Under the pieces are notes generated by a model. The model did not search any database. It had not been told where the DNA came from and was given only the letters and a program-made list of their open reading frames with translations. 64,000 nt of DNA from Massariosphaeria phaeospora (taxonomy: Eukaryota > Ascomycota > Dothideomycetes > Pleosporales), in the NCBI GenBank assembly GCA_011032825.1, contig JAADJZ010000004.1, positions 992,001 through 1,056,000 of the forward strand. The letters run 5' to 3'. Shown piece after piece: positions 32,801-45,715 of this stretch. Positions within the stretch are counted from its first letter, which is position 1, and each line of letters begins with the position of its first letter. A program made the translations under genes and the position numbers.

Positions 32801-35290
32801 CGCATCAGAATTGCAAAAGGGCACGAATGGATGACGGCTTTCAAGACTAGATATAGACTCTATAAGTACTAGGTCATGCCGTTTAGATTAACCAACGCCT
32901 TGGCTACGTTTTAGGCCTTAATCAACAAAGCACTACACGAATACTTGGACATTTTTGTTACAGCGTACTTAGACGATGTATTGATATACTCTAAAGAAAC
33001 GCTCGAAGAACATCAGAAGCATGTTAAAAAAGTGCTACGAAAGATAAAGCAGTACTAGCTACTCTTTTACTTGAAGAAATGTAAATTCCACGTTACAAAG
33101 ACTAGCTATCTAGGATTTATTATCTCAAGAAAAAGTGTGTCTATGGACCCGAAGAAGATTCAGACTGTACAGGAATAGCTAACTTCTAAAACAGTAAAAG
33201 ACGTGCAGTTCTTCTTAGGATTTGCCAACTTCTATCGAAAGTTTATTAAAGATTACTTCAAGACTACGACACCGCTCTTAGAAGTTACTAAGAAAGATAG
33301 AAAGTTCGAATAGACAGAAGCACAGGAACAGGCGTTTCAAGAACTTAGAAGAAAGTTTATCACGGCACCAATGCTACAGATGCACGACCTAGAAAGAGAA
33401 ACTCGAGTAGAAACTAATGCCTTAGATTACGCATTAAGAGCGATACTCTTACAACAATGCAACGACAGGAAATAGAAACTAGTGTTCTACTATTCTAGAA
33501 AGTTCTTAGGAGCAGAACTCAACTACGACGTTTACGATAAGAAGCTATTGGCAATAATAAACGCCTTTGAACAGTAGGAAGCACAGCTAAAAGGAGCAAG
33601 GCATTAAGTACAGGTGTACTTAGATCATCAGAACCTCACTAGCTTTACTACAACTAAGAAATTAAACTAACGACAAGTTAGATAGGCTGAATTCATGGCA
33701 GATTACGACATCAAGATTTACTATCGCAAAGGAACTAACAATGGAGCTGCGGACGCGCTTAGTCGAAGATCGGATCTTATAGAAACCGACAAACCGGTCA
33801 CGCACGACCTAGTATTACGACGGAATCCAGACGGAACTCTCGAATACAATTAACTACGATTAGCTAAGATAGCTAGGGTTACAAGCATCAAAGAAAGAAT
33901 GCACTAAAAATAGAGCAAGGACAATTAGCAAAGATAGATAGTTACAAACGACACCTAAGCTATACAGTTTATCTAGGAATTACATGCTTCACGAGCATAT
34001 AGACACCTAGGGATTAACGAAATAGTTCGACGAATCTCGAACGAGTACTTAATGCCCTACGTACGAAACACAGTTTAGAAAGCAATAGGCAACTGTTTAG
34101 ATTGTTCAAAGAACAAACCTAAGAGACATAAGCCCTATGGATTACTTTAACTGCTAGAACTACTCGCACGCCTATGAATCAGCGTTACGATAGACTTTAT
34201 AGTAAAGCTTTTGAAATCGTTAGAACCTAGATTAGCACGGCTATGCGACTCGATCTTGGTAATCGTAGATCAATTAACCAAAAGATTACATTTCGTACCA
34301 ACAGAAGAGTTAATCACGGCAGAAGAAATAGCCTACGAGGTTACGAAGACACTCGTCGCTAATTACGAATTGCTAGAACAGTTTATTACTAATAGAGACA
34401 AGCTGTTTACATTAAAGTTTTGGAATACGTTCTTAGCCTAGTTAAGGGTCGCAAAGAAGCTATCAACTAGCTTCCACCCGCAAACAGACGGCTAGACAGA
34501 ACGAACGAACCAAACGCTAGAATAGTACCTACGAATGTACACTAACAAGCTGCAGGACAACTAGGTTGAACTCCTGCTAACAGCACAATTGGCATACAAC
34601 AGCACAAGGTCTACGACTACAGAACACTCGCTATACTACGCAAACTATAAATATAAGCTAGTAGCTTATCGAAATCAAGAAATATTGAAAGCATTTCACT
34701 AGCAGCGGACGACAAGGCTTTTAGAATGCAAGAATTACATGACGAATTGAGCAGACGAATCGCTTAAAGGAACTTTACGACAGCTAAGTCAGCAAACAAG
34801 AAAAAGCTTAAGAACCAACCTTTAAAGAGGGGGATAGAGTTTTCCTCTTACAAAAAAACCTAAAAACTAAACGACTATGCAACAAGTTGGACAATCTCCG
34901 AATAGGACTATTCAAAATCCTAGAGGTCAAAGGACCTGTATCGTTCAAACTATAGCTACCTACAAGCATGCGCATACACCCAGTTTTTCACAAATCACTC
35001 CTTGAACCAGCACTACCAAACGCCGAAGTAGCAACTAATGTTGAACTCGAAGACGAAGAGTACGAAGTCGAGGAAGTTAAGGACCTACAGAAGTTCGACG
35101 TTAGTGGAAATACTTGGTCAAATGGCAGGGATGGCCAGAGAGCTAGAACACATAGGAACCGATACGGAATCTTACGAACTGCAAGGAACTGTGCGAATAT
35201 ATCACCAGCGAAATCTAGAGCAGAGGATCCGAGTTCTCCAGAAAGCAGAAAAATCAAAAGAAGAAGAAACGAGCAGAGAAGAGTTAGTCT
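29860..35290 (+). pseudogene. gag-pol of gypsy-1 (dead)
   Basis: It begins ATGGCAACACC at 29860; a CCHC knuckle (CSKDRHFRRDC) lies at about 30800-30834, the protease-like motif ALLDSKAAWTLV near 31865, RT with YLDD at 32966-32977, RNase H to about 33780 ending GAADALSRRSDL, integrase from about 33980 (zinc-binding CLDCSKNKP; DFIVKLLKSLE; SFHPQTDG), and a chromodomain-like start EYEVEEVKDLQKFDV near 35060. Dozens of in-frame TAG codons and a few frameshifts make it non-functional. The fragments at 31463-31750, 34211-34441 and 34968-35294 are pieces of this one gene. Confidence 0.88.
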
Positions 35291-35927
35291 GTAACCAGCC
35301 TAGGTCAGCCGAAGGCGTTTTCGAATAGCGGCGGTACAGGACTATCGGTGGAAGCCGTACTCTTGGAATCAAGAAGCGCCCGATGCGCCTTTCAGGTTCT
35401 ATTCTTCAATGTCCACTTAGAGCAAACAACTTTTTCTCTTACCAAAGCTTACTTAAAGGCAGCACGGAACCTGGCCCGAAACCATCTAGGCAGCCGACGA
35501 ATCTCAAAGCTCTTGCTCCACCGCAAAAGCTCTGACGCAAGGGACCGCTTTTCTCAGCAACAGCAGCAAACTCTTTCCTCGGAAGGAAAGAGGCTGCAAC
35601 ACCGTAGCAAACGAGATACAGTCCAAACAAGTCTTAGCGAAAGAAAGACACTTCAGACTCTTTAAACAAACAGCAAACGGCAGGCTTGTACAAATATCTT
35701 CGCGGATACGCGCGAGCGAGCGCGGCTTACGAACACGAATTCCGGAAGAAGACAGAGACCTTGGCATAGGTTAAACTCCAGACTCGAGGAATACAAAAGA
35801 AGTTACGACACGACGGGATCAGGGTCGACCTACTTTTATACAAAAGGGCACCTTTGATGCAAGGACGCGAAGGAACCGGCACGGCACAGCAGACAGCTAT
35901 CGAGACGATATCCTTAAAGAGGGATAA

Positions 35928-36420
35928 TGTTACAAACAGAGACGATACTAGGTATCGTAGACTAAGCAACGACGCAGAAGGTTGTCAAGGCTTGCAGGTT
36001 TGCAAGACCAGAGTACAGCAACGCGCGGGCAGAATTAGGTCAGCAAGAGTCACGTAATGGCTAGTGCGCTAGAGCTTAGGGATCTGGCACTAGCACACCG
36101 AGCAGCGGTTGCTAGGCCTAAGGACGCTACGACTAACAACTAAGCAGGCAGAGCAGGACGCTTTTGGCGGAGAATCGTAGAACTATATAGATTAGCAGGA
36201 TCTCCTTTACAGTTTGGATTCTTTGTAGTTAACTCTCTAAGTACATCTTATACATAGATTAGATCTATAGGCAACAGATTGTTACTTTGTTATTCTATCT
36301 AGGATAGGATTGAGATTGTTTTCTTGTTGTTACCAAGCCTCCGAACACAGAACAATCCCTTAGGCGGAATCTCCGAGTCCGATAACTCGTACCTTCGGTA
36401 AGAGAACACCTCTAATAACA
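35928..36420 (+). repeat. 3' LTR of gypsy-1
   Basis: 493 bp, TGTTAC...TAACA, homologous throughout to 29315-29825. Related solo copies occur at 45716-46216, 52883-53385 and 55552-56055. Confidence 0.9.
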
Positions 36421-36862
36421 TGTAATACAAACAATAAACGTAGTTCGCGTAAGCAGCGCGTTTGCACTGCAAAAGCAGAAAATAAATAGATTTATAGTAA
36501 GTAGATAATATACGTAGTATTTACACAACTTGCAACTTGCACTTGCACTTGCACTTGCACTAACGCTATAGCAAAAACAAACGTTAAGCTACAGCATTTT
36601 AAGCATCTTGCAGCGTACTCTATAGCTATTTGCAAAAAGTGCAAACATAGCGTACTACTTAGTTATGTTAAAAGTACCTACAACGCATGTACAAAGTTAA
36701 GCAAAAGTAAGCTAAAAATATAGCAAAGCAAGTGGCGCAGCTAGCTAGAGCTAACAGAATACGCTAGCGAGATTTAAGTGCCTAGCTAGGTCGTTGCGCT
36801 AATTAGTTAGTTGCTAGTTTATTTAAACGGTTTATTATGCTAGCTAGACGCAGCTCTTGTAG
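36421..36862. other. AT-rich transposon debris with a (TTGCAC)n tract
   Basis: A 440 bp strip between the 3' LTR of gypsy-1 and the LTR of gypsy-2. It contains about five TTGCAC-type units at 36528-36560. I could not assign it to an element. Confidence 0.5.
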
Positions 36863-37329
36863 TGTAAAAGCTAAGCGAACTTGAAAAAGTTTTTATTAAG
36901 CTTAGGTTAGTTCTTAGAGATTAAGTAAGTTCAATAGACTAAGAAAGTTGTAAAGCGTTTAATACTAAGGCAGTAGCAAGCTTCGTTCTGCAAAGAGTAT
37001 AAAAGTTAAGTAAAGTTAACTTAGGTAATTAAAATTGAAGACGATAAGCTATAAGAGTTTATTGTTTTGACTATATACGTAGGTGTGCTTTGTATAATCT
37101 CTTTACTCTTACAAAGCTAATAGATTAATAAAGCACTTTGATTTCTTGCTTTCAAGGTGCTATAGAGAGCGTAAAATTAAAGAAAGCATATAAAAAAGCT
37201 GTGTTGTCGAGAGAAGTCTTTAGCTTACGTGCTAAGCTTACTTAAGGTATAGCCATGCTTTGTTACCTTAAGCGCTAAAGTAAAAGCATCTTTTTCTTTT
37301 AGCAGCTTGGCAGATTATTAATTGTAATA
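36863..37329 (-). repeat. LTR of gypsy-2 (downstream in element orientation)
   Basis: 467 bp; aligns over its full length with 42921-43391, with scattered transitions and a few one-base indels. Confidence 0.88.
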
Positions 37330-37594
37330 CTATTTCTCTTTCTTATGCTTCGTCCTCGAAGCTTTTTTCGCTATGCTAAAGCTTTTTCTTTTAACAGTAC
37401 TACACAACGTCTTAACTTTGCAATATTTATTAACTTGTTTAAAAACATTATGCTTGTTGCTTGCTAAAGCTGTTGTTTTGCAAGCTTAGTTTGCAAAGTG
37501 CATGTTCGTTTAAGACAGTGTAATAAGTGTAATCGTTAAAATCTTAAGAACTGTAATATTTGGATTTAGAAAATAAGTAGGTGCTTATTTGTTA

Positions 37595-37900
37595 GGAGCG
37601 CGAGCGTCTTCAGGCTCGGCTAAAAGTAGTAAAGAAAAAGTAGCAGAAGTTGAGCAGGCGCTGCGCGAAAATGCAGAGCGTGCGGCGAAAGCAATTGCAG
37701 TTGAGAAAGCAAGCATCTCGTTGCTAGAATAGCAAAAAGCAACTGCGAGTCTTTTTAATAGTCTAGCGATGTTTTCTTTTACCTAGAGTGCGTTAGATAG
37801 CCTTAGTAACGAGGTGTAGAAAAGCAACGTTTCGTTGTACCTAACTAGTTTTAACAATACTGTGCTAGATCTAGTAGCAGTTTGTAAAGTTCGTGTTTAG
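37595..37900 (+). pseudogene. Antisense coding-like frame in the 3' region of gypsy-2
   Basis: On the plus strand, opposite to the pol frame, 102 codons read GARASSGSAKSSKEKVAEVEQ, continue as an Ala/Glu/Lys-rich coiled-coil-like stretch, and end at TAG 37898. Only three internal stops occur, all TAG of the kind RIP makes from CAG or TGG. The start is not clear. It lies between the integrase end and the LTR. Local GC is visibly higher than around it. It could be an extra retrotransposon ORF or a captured host fragment. Confidence 0.5.
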
Positions 37901-38599
37901 TTCTCATGTGTTCTCGCTATCTAGGTAGCCTAACTATTTGACTAGGTATTTTTCTAGTTATTTACAACTTAGTGTGCGATAATCTTTTTAACTTTAAATT
38001 CGTTTTCTTTTTTAGTTTCATAGCGAAAGGTTCGCTAGAGTAGCGTTTGTAGGTTAGCTAGTTTAACAAGAATATGTAAATACTAGGTAAATCTTTGCAT
38101 CTTTAAGCAAGTCTAATTTGTAATTAACTAAGCTTCGTTGTTTGATATTAAAAATAGTTTGACTTTAACGTTGTCTAGACTTTTGCTTAGTCGTTTAGTG
38201 CGCAAATTCTTTGTAAAGAGATAAACTCTATTCTCTCTTTTTAGCTAAAGTGCTATTTTTTGTTTTTAGTTGACATATAAGATGCTTTGGCGTTGCGCTA
38301 TTTTAAGTTTACTTTGTAGTAACTTATGTATTCTTTGAGCTTTTTACTACTTTGTAGCAGTTTTAGCTTTCGCGCTTAAAAGCGTTTTTTTAAAGAAATG
38401 TAAGTGTTTTCTGTATTTGCGTAGTAAGTTTTGTTTTGTAAACTTAAACAACTTGTTATTATACGCTAACTATGCTATTAGTAGAAGCTTTACTTATTAG
38501 TTTGTCGTTCGTTATGTATATTCTTAGATATGTTTTTATAGTTAATTGTTCTTTCTGTTTGCCTTTGTTTGTAGATAATACGCTGTTAATAGCTTGCGT

Positions 38600-41500
38600 T
38601 TTGTTCTAATTGCGGCTAACAAGTTGTCAATAGTTCAATGTAAAGAGCTTGTTTTTTACTAATAATTAATTTGAGTATTCTAGTATCTAATAGTTGATTA
38701 AAAATAAATCTAGTTGTTGCGCAGTGTACGTGTTCTTAAAGGTACTATTTCGCGTACTTAGTAAATTAGTTGACTATAACTATAATAGCGTTGTAAGCTA
38801 TTCCTGTAGCAAAGTTCTTTAACAAAAGTAATTCTGTTACAAAATTTATAGAGATATTAGTTCAAAGCTTATCTAGTAGCTCTATAGCTTGCATTTTCTT
38901 GTATTATGCGTAGGTACTGTGTTTGTTTTTCTAGTAGTCTGCACATTTCTTAACAATTGCAGTAACTTTGTTTTTTATTTTGCTAAACTCGTAGTTTTGT
39001 TTGATAAGTTCTATTGTTCGTGTGATTTCAAAGTAACTATAAACTAGATTATCGTAATGTTGTTGTATAATTGCTTTCTGCAATTTTTTTAAAACCGTAA
39101 TTGCAGTCTTTAGAAGCACATTTAGCGTTCTAGCTAGTTTTAGTAATTTGTTTTAGTTAACTTTGAGTATCGTAGTGTCGATGATTTTTTTTGTTTTAGC
39201 AATATTATGTTGTTAGCTAAGAGCGTTAGTTTTGCCGTTGTTTTTTTCTAGTGTGTACACGATTTTGAACTTGTACTAGCTTAGCATTTCTAACTATCTA
39301 ACTTGTTTTCAGTTAAGTACTTTAGTAGTTGTAAAATTAACTAAGTTCTTGTAATTCGTAAATATTGTAAGTTCTAAGCAGCTTTTTGCGTATACTCTTT
39401 AATGCTATAAGCATGCAACAATAGCTAGCAGCTTTTTGTTGTACACGTTATATCGTTTCTTAAGTTCTAAGAACTTGCGTAAATAGTAAGCAATAGAGTG
39501 CTATTTGCTTTCGTGCAATTGGCTAGCACATTCTCTTAGCGCAAAGTCTAACGCGTTGGTTTCAAAGCGTAGAAGTTGTTTTGCTTGAAATATTTAGAAG
39601 CATAGTAAGTTAATGCATGCGTTCTTAAGCTATTAGAAAACTTCTTTTGCTTTCTTGTTTAACTCTACAAGAATTGTACTTTTCTTTGTAAATTCTATCA
39701 AAGGTATAGCAATCTTTGAGTAATTCTTGATAAACTAGCAGTTGAAGTTCAAAAACTCTAGAAAAAATTGTATTTCCTTAACGTTCTTAGGTATTAGCTA
39801 ATTTTTAACTACTTTAATCTTGTCTTCGCTTATGCGTACTTCGTTTGCTTCTACTACGTATCTAAAAAATGCAACCTTGCACTTGTAGAATTCGCACTTC
39901 TTTAGTTTAAGTTAAAAGTTGAACTAGTTAAAGCACTTTAGTACTGTTTTAACATGTTCAACATAGTTTTCTTAAGTTTTAAAGTAGATAAAAATGTTGT
40001 TTAGATAGGCAACAACAAAGATGTTTAAGTGCTTTTTCAACACGTTGTTAATAAGTTTTTAAAAAGTTGCTAAGGCGTTTGTAAGCTTAAATAGCATAAC
40101 AGTGTATTCGTAGTGTTTGTATCTTGTTCAAAACGCTGTTTTCTATTCTTTACTTTTTTTAATTTTAATAAAGTAGTAACTATTCCGTAGGTCGAGCGCT
40201 GTGAAAACTTTTGCGTAAAATAATCAATCTCGTAATTCTGTAATATTCGGTAGAGAGTATTAATTTTTAACTGTAATGTTGTTGAGTTTTTAAAAGTTAA
40301 CGCATAGTCGTAGTACGCTGTTTTTCTTTAGTACAAAGATAATTAAGTATTTTGCAAGTAACTGTAATAGTTGTATGTAACTTTTTTTTAAGTTATTTCT
40401 AATGTAATTGCGAAGTGTGCTTAACTCTTTTTCTAATAGTCTATAAATTAAGCTAAAAGTTAGTTGCTTTTCTTTTTGTAAAACAATTTTGTAGTTTTAA
40501 AGTTTGTATTCTAGTAATGCTTTTGCATCTACTACTTTCTAAAAAAAATGTCTAAACTCTTTGTACTCGTAGAGTATTCTTAAAAGTACGCTAATTTTTT
40601 TCTTTACTTTAACTTGTTAATCTAAAGGCTTTGAGTTGGTATTTGTTAAGTTAAACTTTTTTATTTTAAAGCTGTCCTTTGTCAATGCAATTACATTAAT
40701 TGTTTTTTTATTTGCTATTAAACTTTGCCGATGCGTAGGCATAGTGTTAAAAGCGCTATTTTTACAACACTCTAACAAAAGCGTATTCTTTTTTTAGTTA
40801 ATCTAAAAGTTCTGCTTTTGTAACTAGAGAAGTCTTAAAATAATGTCGTAAATAGCTAGTTTAAAAACGTTAAAAGCTAACTTTTTTTAGTGTTGTTTAA
40901 TGTGCAATAGTACGTTACTTATTTTGTATGTAACTACTAGTTGTGCTCGTATAAGCTATTCGTTGGCACTAGCGAGTAAATAGAGCTATTGTTTCTTTAG
41001 TAAGTGTAAACTAGCTACAAACACTGCTTAAGTAAAAACAAAGTTATTCTAAGCTTCTATGTTAATTAAAGCTTTTATTAAGTAACTATTAAGCTTTACT
41101 AATAGCTTAATTTGTTTTGCTAGGTTAATTACTTTAATCTGTCTAACTTCGAGGTTAAGCGTTGCTAGCCTAAAAAAAAATTTGTACTAAATCTATTAGC
41201 TTTCTTGAAAGTCTAGTGCTGTGCGTAGTTAGAGTGTAAGCAGGTTTGCTACTAAGCCTAAGTATAGTTGTTATTTACAAGCATTCTTATCGCAAGTAGT
41301 TTCGCTAAATTGTTTTTTCTAAAGAAGTGTAGTATGTTGCGTTTATTTTATAAGTAGTATTCGCAAGTGTCGTTCTTGCAGTTAAACTACTTTTAAGAGC
41401 AAAATTAGCTTTTTCTTTTAGAAAACTATTTTGTGCTTTGCTTGTTAGAGTAATAGATTAAATAGTAGTTGTAAAAGCACACTGTCTATAACATCTTTGC

Positions 41501-42480
41501 GTGTTCTAGATTTTAGTAGTCTAAGTAGTACTATAGTCTATAAAAGTTTGCGTTGTTGCGTTTTCTTTTAAAGCATTGTCAAGATTTTTTTGCTACTTTA
41601 TCGTGCTAGTGTTCTTTAGTAGCCAATTCGTTTAGATCTAAAAGTAAAATGTTTTCTTTAGAGCGTTTTATTTTCTTAAGCTTTTAATAGATTTTTTTTT
41701 GTTTTTCTTCGTAAGCTATTAGTTAAGCTTGTTAAAATATTTCTACACGGCTTCGTTGCAATTAGCTACGTCGTTTTAAAGTAAAGTGTTAAATTGATAA
41801 ATTCTTTGTACTTGTTTTTTCCTAGTGATCTAATCTCTATGTGCCGTAGTATTTAGTAGATTTAGTTGCTCGTCTAGTAACTTATATTTTTTGTTTATCA
41901 AAAAGTTAGTATCGTCGCAAAGCAATTTTCTTTTAGCTAAACCTGTTTCTTTAGGTAACTATTCTCTCTAATTCTTAACATCTATAAAAGTAATTACTTT
42001 CTATTTTTTATTAATACTACTTGTAGTATTAAACAGTACATTTAACTATTAAACAACTTTGTTCTTTTAATAATAGTTGCTAGAGATGTAGCCTAGTTTG
42101 CTACAATTATAGCAAGTTCTTGTTTCCTTGCTATACTTTAATTGTTCTTTAATTAGTTTGCTTTTGTTGAGGTTATTAAAGTGCATAGGTTTGTATTTTT
42201 AGGCTAAGTTGTATATGCTTGTTAAGCGTAAGTGTTGCGTTTGCACTTAGCGCTAGCTAGTGTTTAGTGTATAACTTTTGTTACTCTTTAGTACGTAGAA
42301 CTTTGCTTTAGCTCGCGTTTTAATCGCAAGTTCGTACAACTTATTGTTAAAGCGAATTAATTTTTTAATTAAGTTGTCTAAAGTGTCTGTAGCTGCTTTG
42401 AAGCGCATTAGTTTTGTTTTAACGTTATTTTTTAGCTTTTGCTTGTACATGCGCATAAGTGCCTTGTTGTTTTAGTTAGT
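38600..42480 (-). pseudogene. gag-pol of gypsy-2 (dead)
   Basis: Minus-strand homology to Ty3/gypsy polyproteins can be followed despite many stops: gag around 42253-42456, zinc knuckle near 42100, RT from about 40400 (LRLCVNF, KLNNITVKN) to 39700 (NEVRISEDKIKVV; the FLEFLNF part of the RT connection), RNase H and integrase downstream. The small frame 38931-39119 is part of the integrase region. Replacement of Asp by Asn in the YLDD motif is a typical RIP change (GAC to AAC). Confidence 0.8.
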
Positions 42481-42920
42481 CTAGATAGAGTACTGTTAAA
42501 ACAGGTTAGCGTAGTTTCTAGCTAACTTAGTTTAGCGCATTTGTTAAATAGTTTTTTTTGCAATAGCGAGTTTGTTAGCAATTGCGTAAAATTGTTGCAG
42601 CTTGTTTTTAAATACAGCGAGATTTTTGAACATGCGTGTAATTATGTTTTCGTCGTTGTTGCTATTTAAATACTTTTTTAAGTAAAGTTAAACCTACTTA
42701 AAAGCTGTTTTTTTTATGTAAAAAGCTATTAGAAATGCCTTGTTAGTGTCGTTGACATGGTTATTTTTAAACTTGAAAAAAAAATTGAACTAGAGTAGCT
42801 AGTTCTCTAGTTTCAAGCGATTTCTATAGTAGAAGTTAAGCTTCGCTACTTTCGTACCGCTAGTGCGAGTATAAAAAGAAGTAGTTATTAAAGTATTACT
42901 TATTTTAAGAGTTTTTAATA

Positions 42921-43391
42921 TGTAAAGGCTAAGCGAACTTGAAAAAGTTGTTTATTAGGCTTAGGTTGGTTCTTAAAGAATAAGTAAGTTTAATAAACTA
43001 AAAGAGTTGTATAGCGTTTAATACTAAGGCAGTAGCAAGCTTCGTTTTGCAAAGAGTATAAAAGTCAAAGTAAAAGTCAACTTAGTAAATTGAAATTGAA
43101 GATAATAAGCTATAAAGGTTTATTGTTTTAACTATATACGTAGGCGTACTTTGTATAATCTCTTTGCTCTCGCAAAGCTAGCAGATTAATAAAAGTACTT
43201 TGATTTCTTGCTCTCGAGGTGCTATAGAGAGCGTAAAATTAAAGAGAGCATATAGAAAAGCTATGTTGTTGAGAGAAGTTCTTAGCTTACGTGCTAAGCT
43301 TACTTAAGGTATAGCTATGCTTTGTTACCTTAAGCGCTAAAGTAAAAGCATTTTTTTCTTTTAGTAGCTTAGTGGATTATTAATCGTAACA
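42921..43391 (-). repeat. LTR of gypsy-2 (upstream in element orientation)
   Basis: 471 bp, TGTAAAGG...GTAACA; partner of 36863-37329. Confidence 0.88.
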
Positions 43392-45130
43392 CCTATACAG
43401 CTTAAACAAAACGCTAAAAATAACGTAGCTGCGCAAGCTCTTAGGCAACACCTAAAGTTGCAAATTCAGCATTCAACTCGCGCTAACAAAGAAACTTTTT
43501 TTGCTAACAATTTTTAATTATACAAGAGAAATCTAGCATACGCTTTTTTGTTTTGCCTAATTAGAGTAGCTCTACTAGCTACTAAATTCTCGAAGCCTAG
43601 CACGTTCAAACAGGCCTAGAAAAACTTTTGATAAAACAATTAGCTCTAGGCAATAAAGCTCGAAATAAGCTTTTTTAAGTTAAACAAGACTTAAACGTTG
43701 GTTTCTTAACTTAGAAATCAAAAAGTGCTTAGTAGCAAGTAGGTTTACAAACTCAAACGTAGCTCTAATAGAGAAATTCTTCGATACAAAACTCGCTAAG
43801 TAGTTTGTAGATTTAAACAGCGCAAAGAAATTAACTACAATAAAACGTTTGCATTAGTTGTTAAGCTTATAAGTTACAAAGCTCTATTCGCTATCGCTGC
43901 AGCTTTGAATTTTGAAATCTACTAAATAAACGTTAAAACCGCTTTTTCTACAGCAAGATTAACGAGAAAATCTACATAGAACAACTAGATAGCTTTAGCA
44001 ACAATTTAGACAAAGTTTGCTAGCTTAACAAAGCGCTATATAGCTTCAAACAATTTTCGCGAATCTAGTATCAAACGCTTTCTAATTTCTTAGGTACATT
44101 AGAATTTAAGCTTTTTACTTTAAACACAAGTGTTTTTGTTAACGACAGCGTTTTTATTGCTATTTACGTTAATAATTTGCTTATTGCTAGACTTAAACTA
44201 AAAAACATTGCTACTCTTAAGAGCGCACTGTTAAAGCGTTTTGAAATAAGCAATTTTAGCAAGTGCTTTTTTTACTTTGAAATAGAAATAGTTTGTAATC
44301 GTAGAAACTAAACGTTGCGCTTATTTCAAAAAAGCTACGTTTGAAAGATTTTTAGAAACTTTAGCATGCTTGAAAGTAAGTGCGCTAATACACTAATAGA
44401 CACTAAAGGCTTAAATAAGTTCTCTACTAATTACAAAGCTAACGCGAACGAAATCTACTAGTACCAACGCGCAATTGAATTGCTTATGTACTTAATACTC
44501 GGCACTTAACTAGATATTGCGTTTTTAGTTTTTTGTTTTTTCTGCTATATAACTAACTCTACGCAAGCTTACACTTTAGCTATTAAACGAGTTTTTCGCT
44601 ACTTCAACGGCACTCGCAATATAGAACTTGCATTTAGAAAAAGCATTAAAAAGCTTATTAGCTATACTAACGTTTCTTAGGCAAATAACAAAAACACAAA
44701 ACGCTTTATATCTAAATACTTTTTCAACATTAGTAGCAGCGCTATTAGTTGGTTTTTAAAACGATAAGCAATAGTAGCTTTTTCGTTTTGCAAAGCTAAG
44801 TACGTTGCTAAAACATAAGCTACTAAGAAAGCTATTTAGCTTCGTAAGCTTTTTTCTAAGTTATACGAGAACTGCTTAGTAGCTACAGTTATATACGCTA
44901 ACAACTAAAGCGCTATTGCTTTAGCAAAGAACTTTTAGTTTTACGCACGCACGAAATACATCGAAAACAACTAGCATTTTGTGCGTAAAAAGCAAGCTTC
45001 TAGAGAAGTTAACTTTGTTTTTACTTCTACAAAGTTTTAGGTTGCTAACGAACTTACTAAACCTTTGCCTAAAAACGCTTTTCGACGATTTCGCGCTAAC
45101 CTAGGTCTTGAGACTTTTAGGTAATTAAAA
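43392..45130 (+). pseudogene. Ty1/copia reverse transcriptase-RNase H remnant
   Basis: The plus strand reads copia RT and RNase H through frequent stops: KINEKIYIEQLDSFSNNLDK near 43960-44015, LNKALYSFKQFSRI, VFIAIYVNNLLIARLK at about 44150-44195 (YVDD mutated to YVNN), KRFEISNFSKCFFYFEIEI, IKRVFRYFNGTRN, and in RNase H AKYVA..ATKKAI.LRKL and VANELTKPLPKNAFRRFRANL ending near 45115. Gag, protease and integrase are absent; the fragment begins directly at the gypsy-2 LTR edge. Inactive. Confidence 0.85.
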
Positions 45131-45715
45131 AGCTTTAAACTACGTTAACGCCAACGTATTAGCTAATTAAAAGAAAAAAACGTTTTTCTAAAGAGCCTTG
45201 TTGCTTTCGAGTTAGCAGCTAGAGCTTTTTAGCAAATTAGCTGTACTAGGCATAAGCGCGCTACGAGCGCTTTACTTTTACTTTATGTTACTACTTGCGA
45301 AGTGCTTATATAAGCCTACTTTTAAGCTTTAAACTAACTTTTCTTTTTTATTTCTAACTACTACTACTTTTATTGCTTTAACAGCTTTTTAAAGCTCGCT
45401 GCAGCTAGCACATTGTGCGTTTACAATTTACAAAACGCGCTTTTCAAGTACTTCTTAAAAGAAAATCTCTACATTTTTACTTTTACTTTTACTTTTACTT
45501 TACTAACTTTAAAGCTACTTATTTCTACGACTATAAGCTGTGCAAACTTTTTTAATAGCTAAATCGAAAGCTCTTTACTTTCTCTCTCGTTTGCGCACTT
45601 TTTAGCTCGAATAAAACAATTCAATTATTAGCAAAGTTTATCTAAATATAGCACCTCTACTAGAGCCTACAAGTAGATTAACTACAACTAAAATTAGAAC
45701 CTAGCTTCGCTATAT
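45131..45715. other. Probable 3' end/LTR debris of the copia element
   Basis: AT-rich; a TGTTAC start near 45288 with a downstream TATATAAG suggests a copia LTR, but no partner LTR was found. A (TTTTAC)n run lies at about 45474-45502. Confidence 0.4.

Larger units (their letters stand above)
29315..36420 (+). mobile_element. Ty3/gypsy chromodomain LTR retrotransposon (gypsy-1), RIP-inactivated
   Basis: Two direct LTRs, 29315-29825 (511 bp) and 35928-36420 (493 bp), start TGTTAC and end TAACA. Between them the order is gag, protease, RT, RNase H, integrase and chromodomain, as in Tf1/sushi-type chromoviruses. A purine-rich tract (AAAGAGGGATAA) precedes the 3' LTR. Nearly every stop is explained by TGG or CAG turning into TAG, the CpA-to-TpA signature of RIP. 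No matching 5 bp target duplication is seen: TTTAG-type sequence lies left and TGTAA right. Confidence 0.92.
36863..43391 (-). mobile_element. Second Ty3/gypsy LTR retrotransposon (gypsy-2), minus strand, heavily RIP-mutated
   Basis: Direct LTRs at 36863-37329 and 42921-43391 begin TGTAAA and end GTAATA or GTAACA. On the minus strand a gag remnant lies at about 41600-42480 (the open stretch 42253-42456 and a zinc-knuckle CYNCSK near 42075-42115), followed by protease-like and RT regions, with the catalytic YLDD mutated to YLNN at 39996-40007 and PPNITELRD-like and FTALDLRN motifs near 40200, then RNase H and integrase to about 38600. RIP is far heavier than in gypsy-1. No target duplication is recognisable (TGTAG left, CCTAT right). 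Confidence 0.88.
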
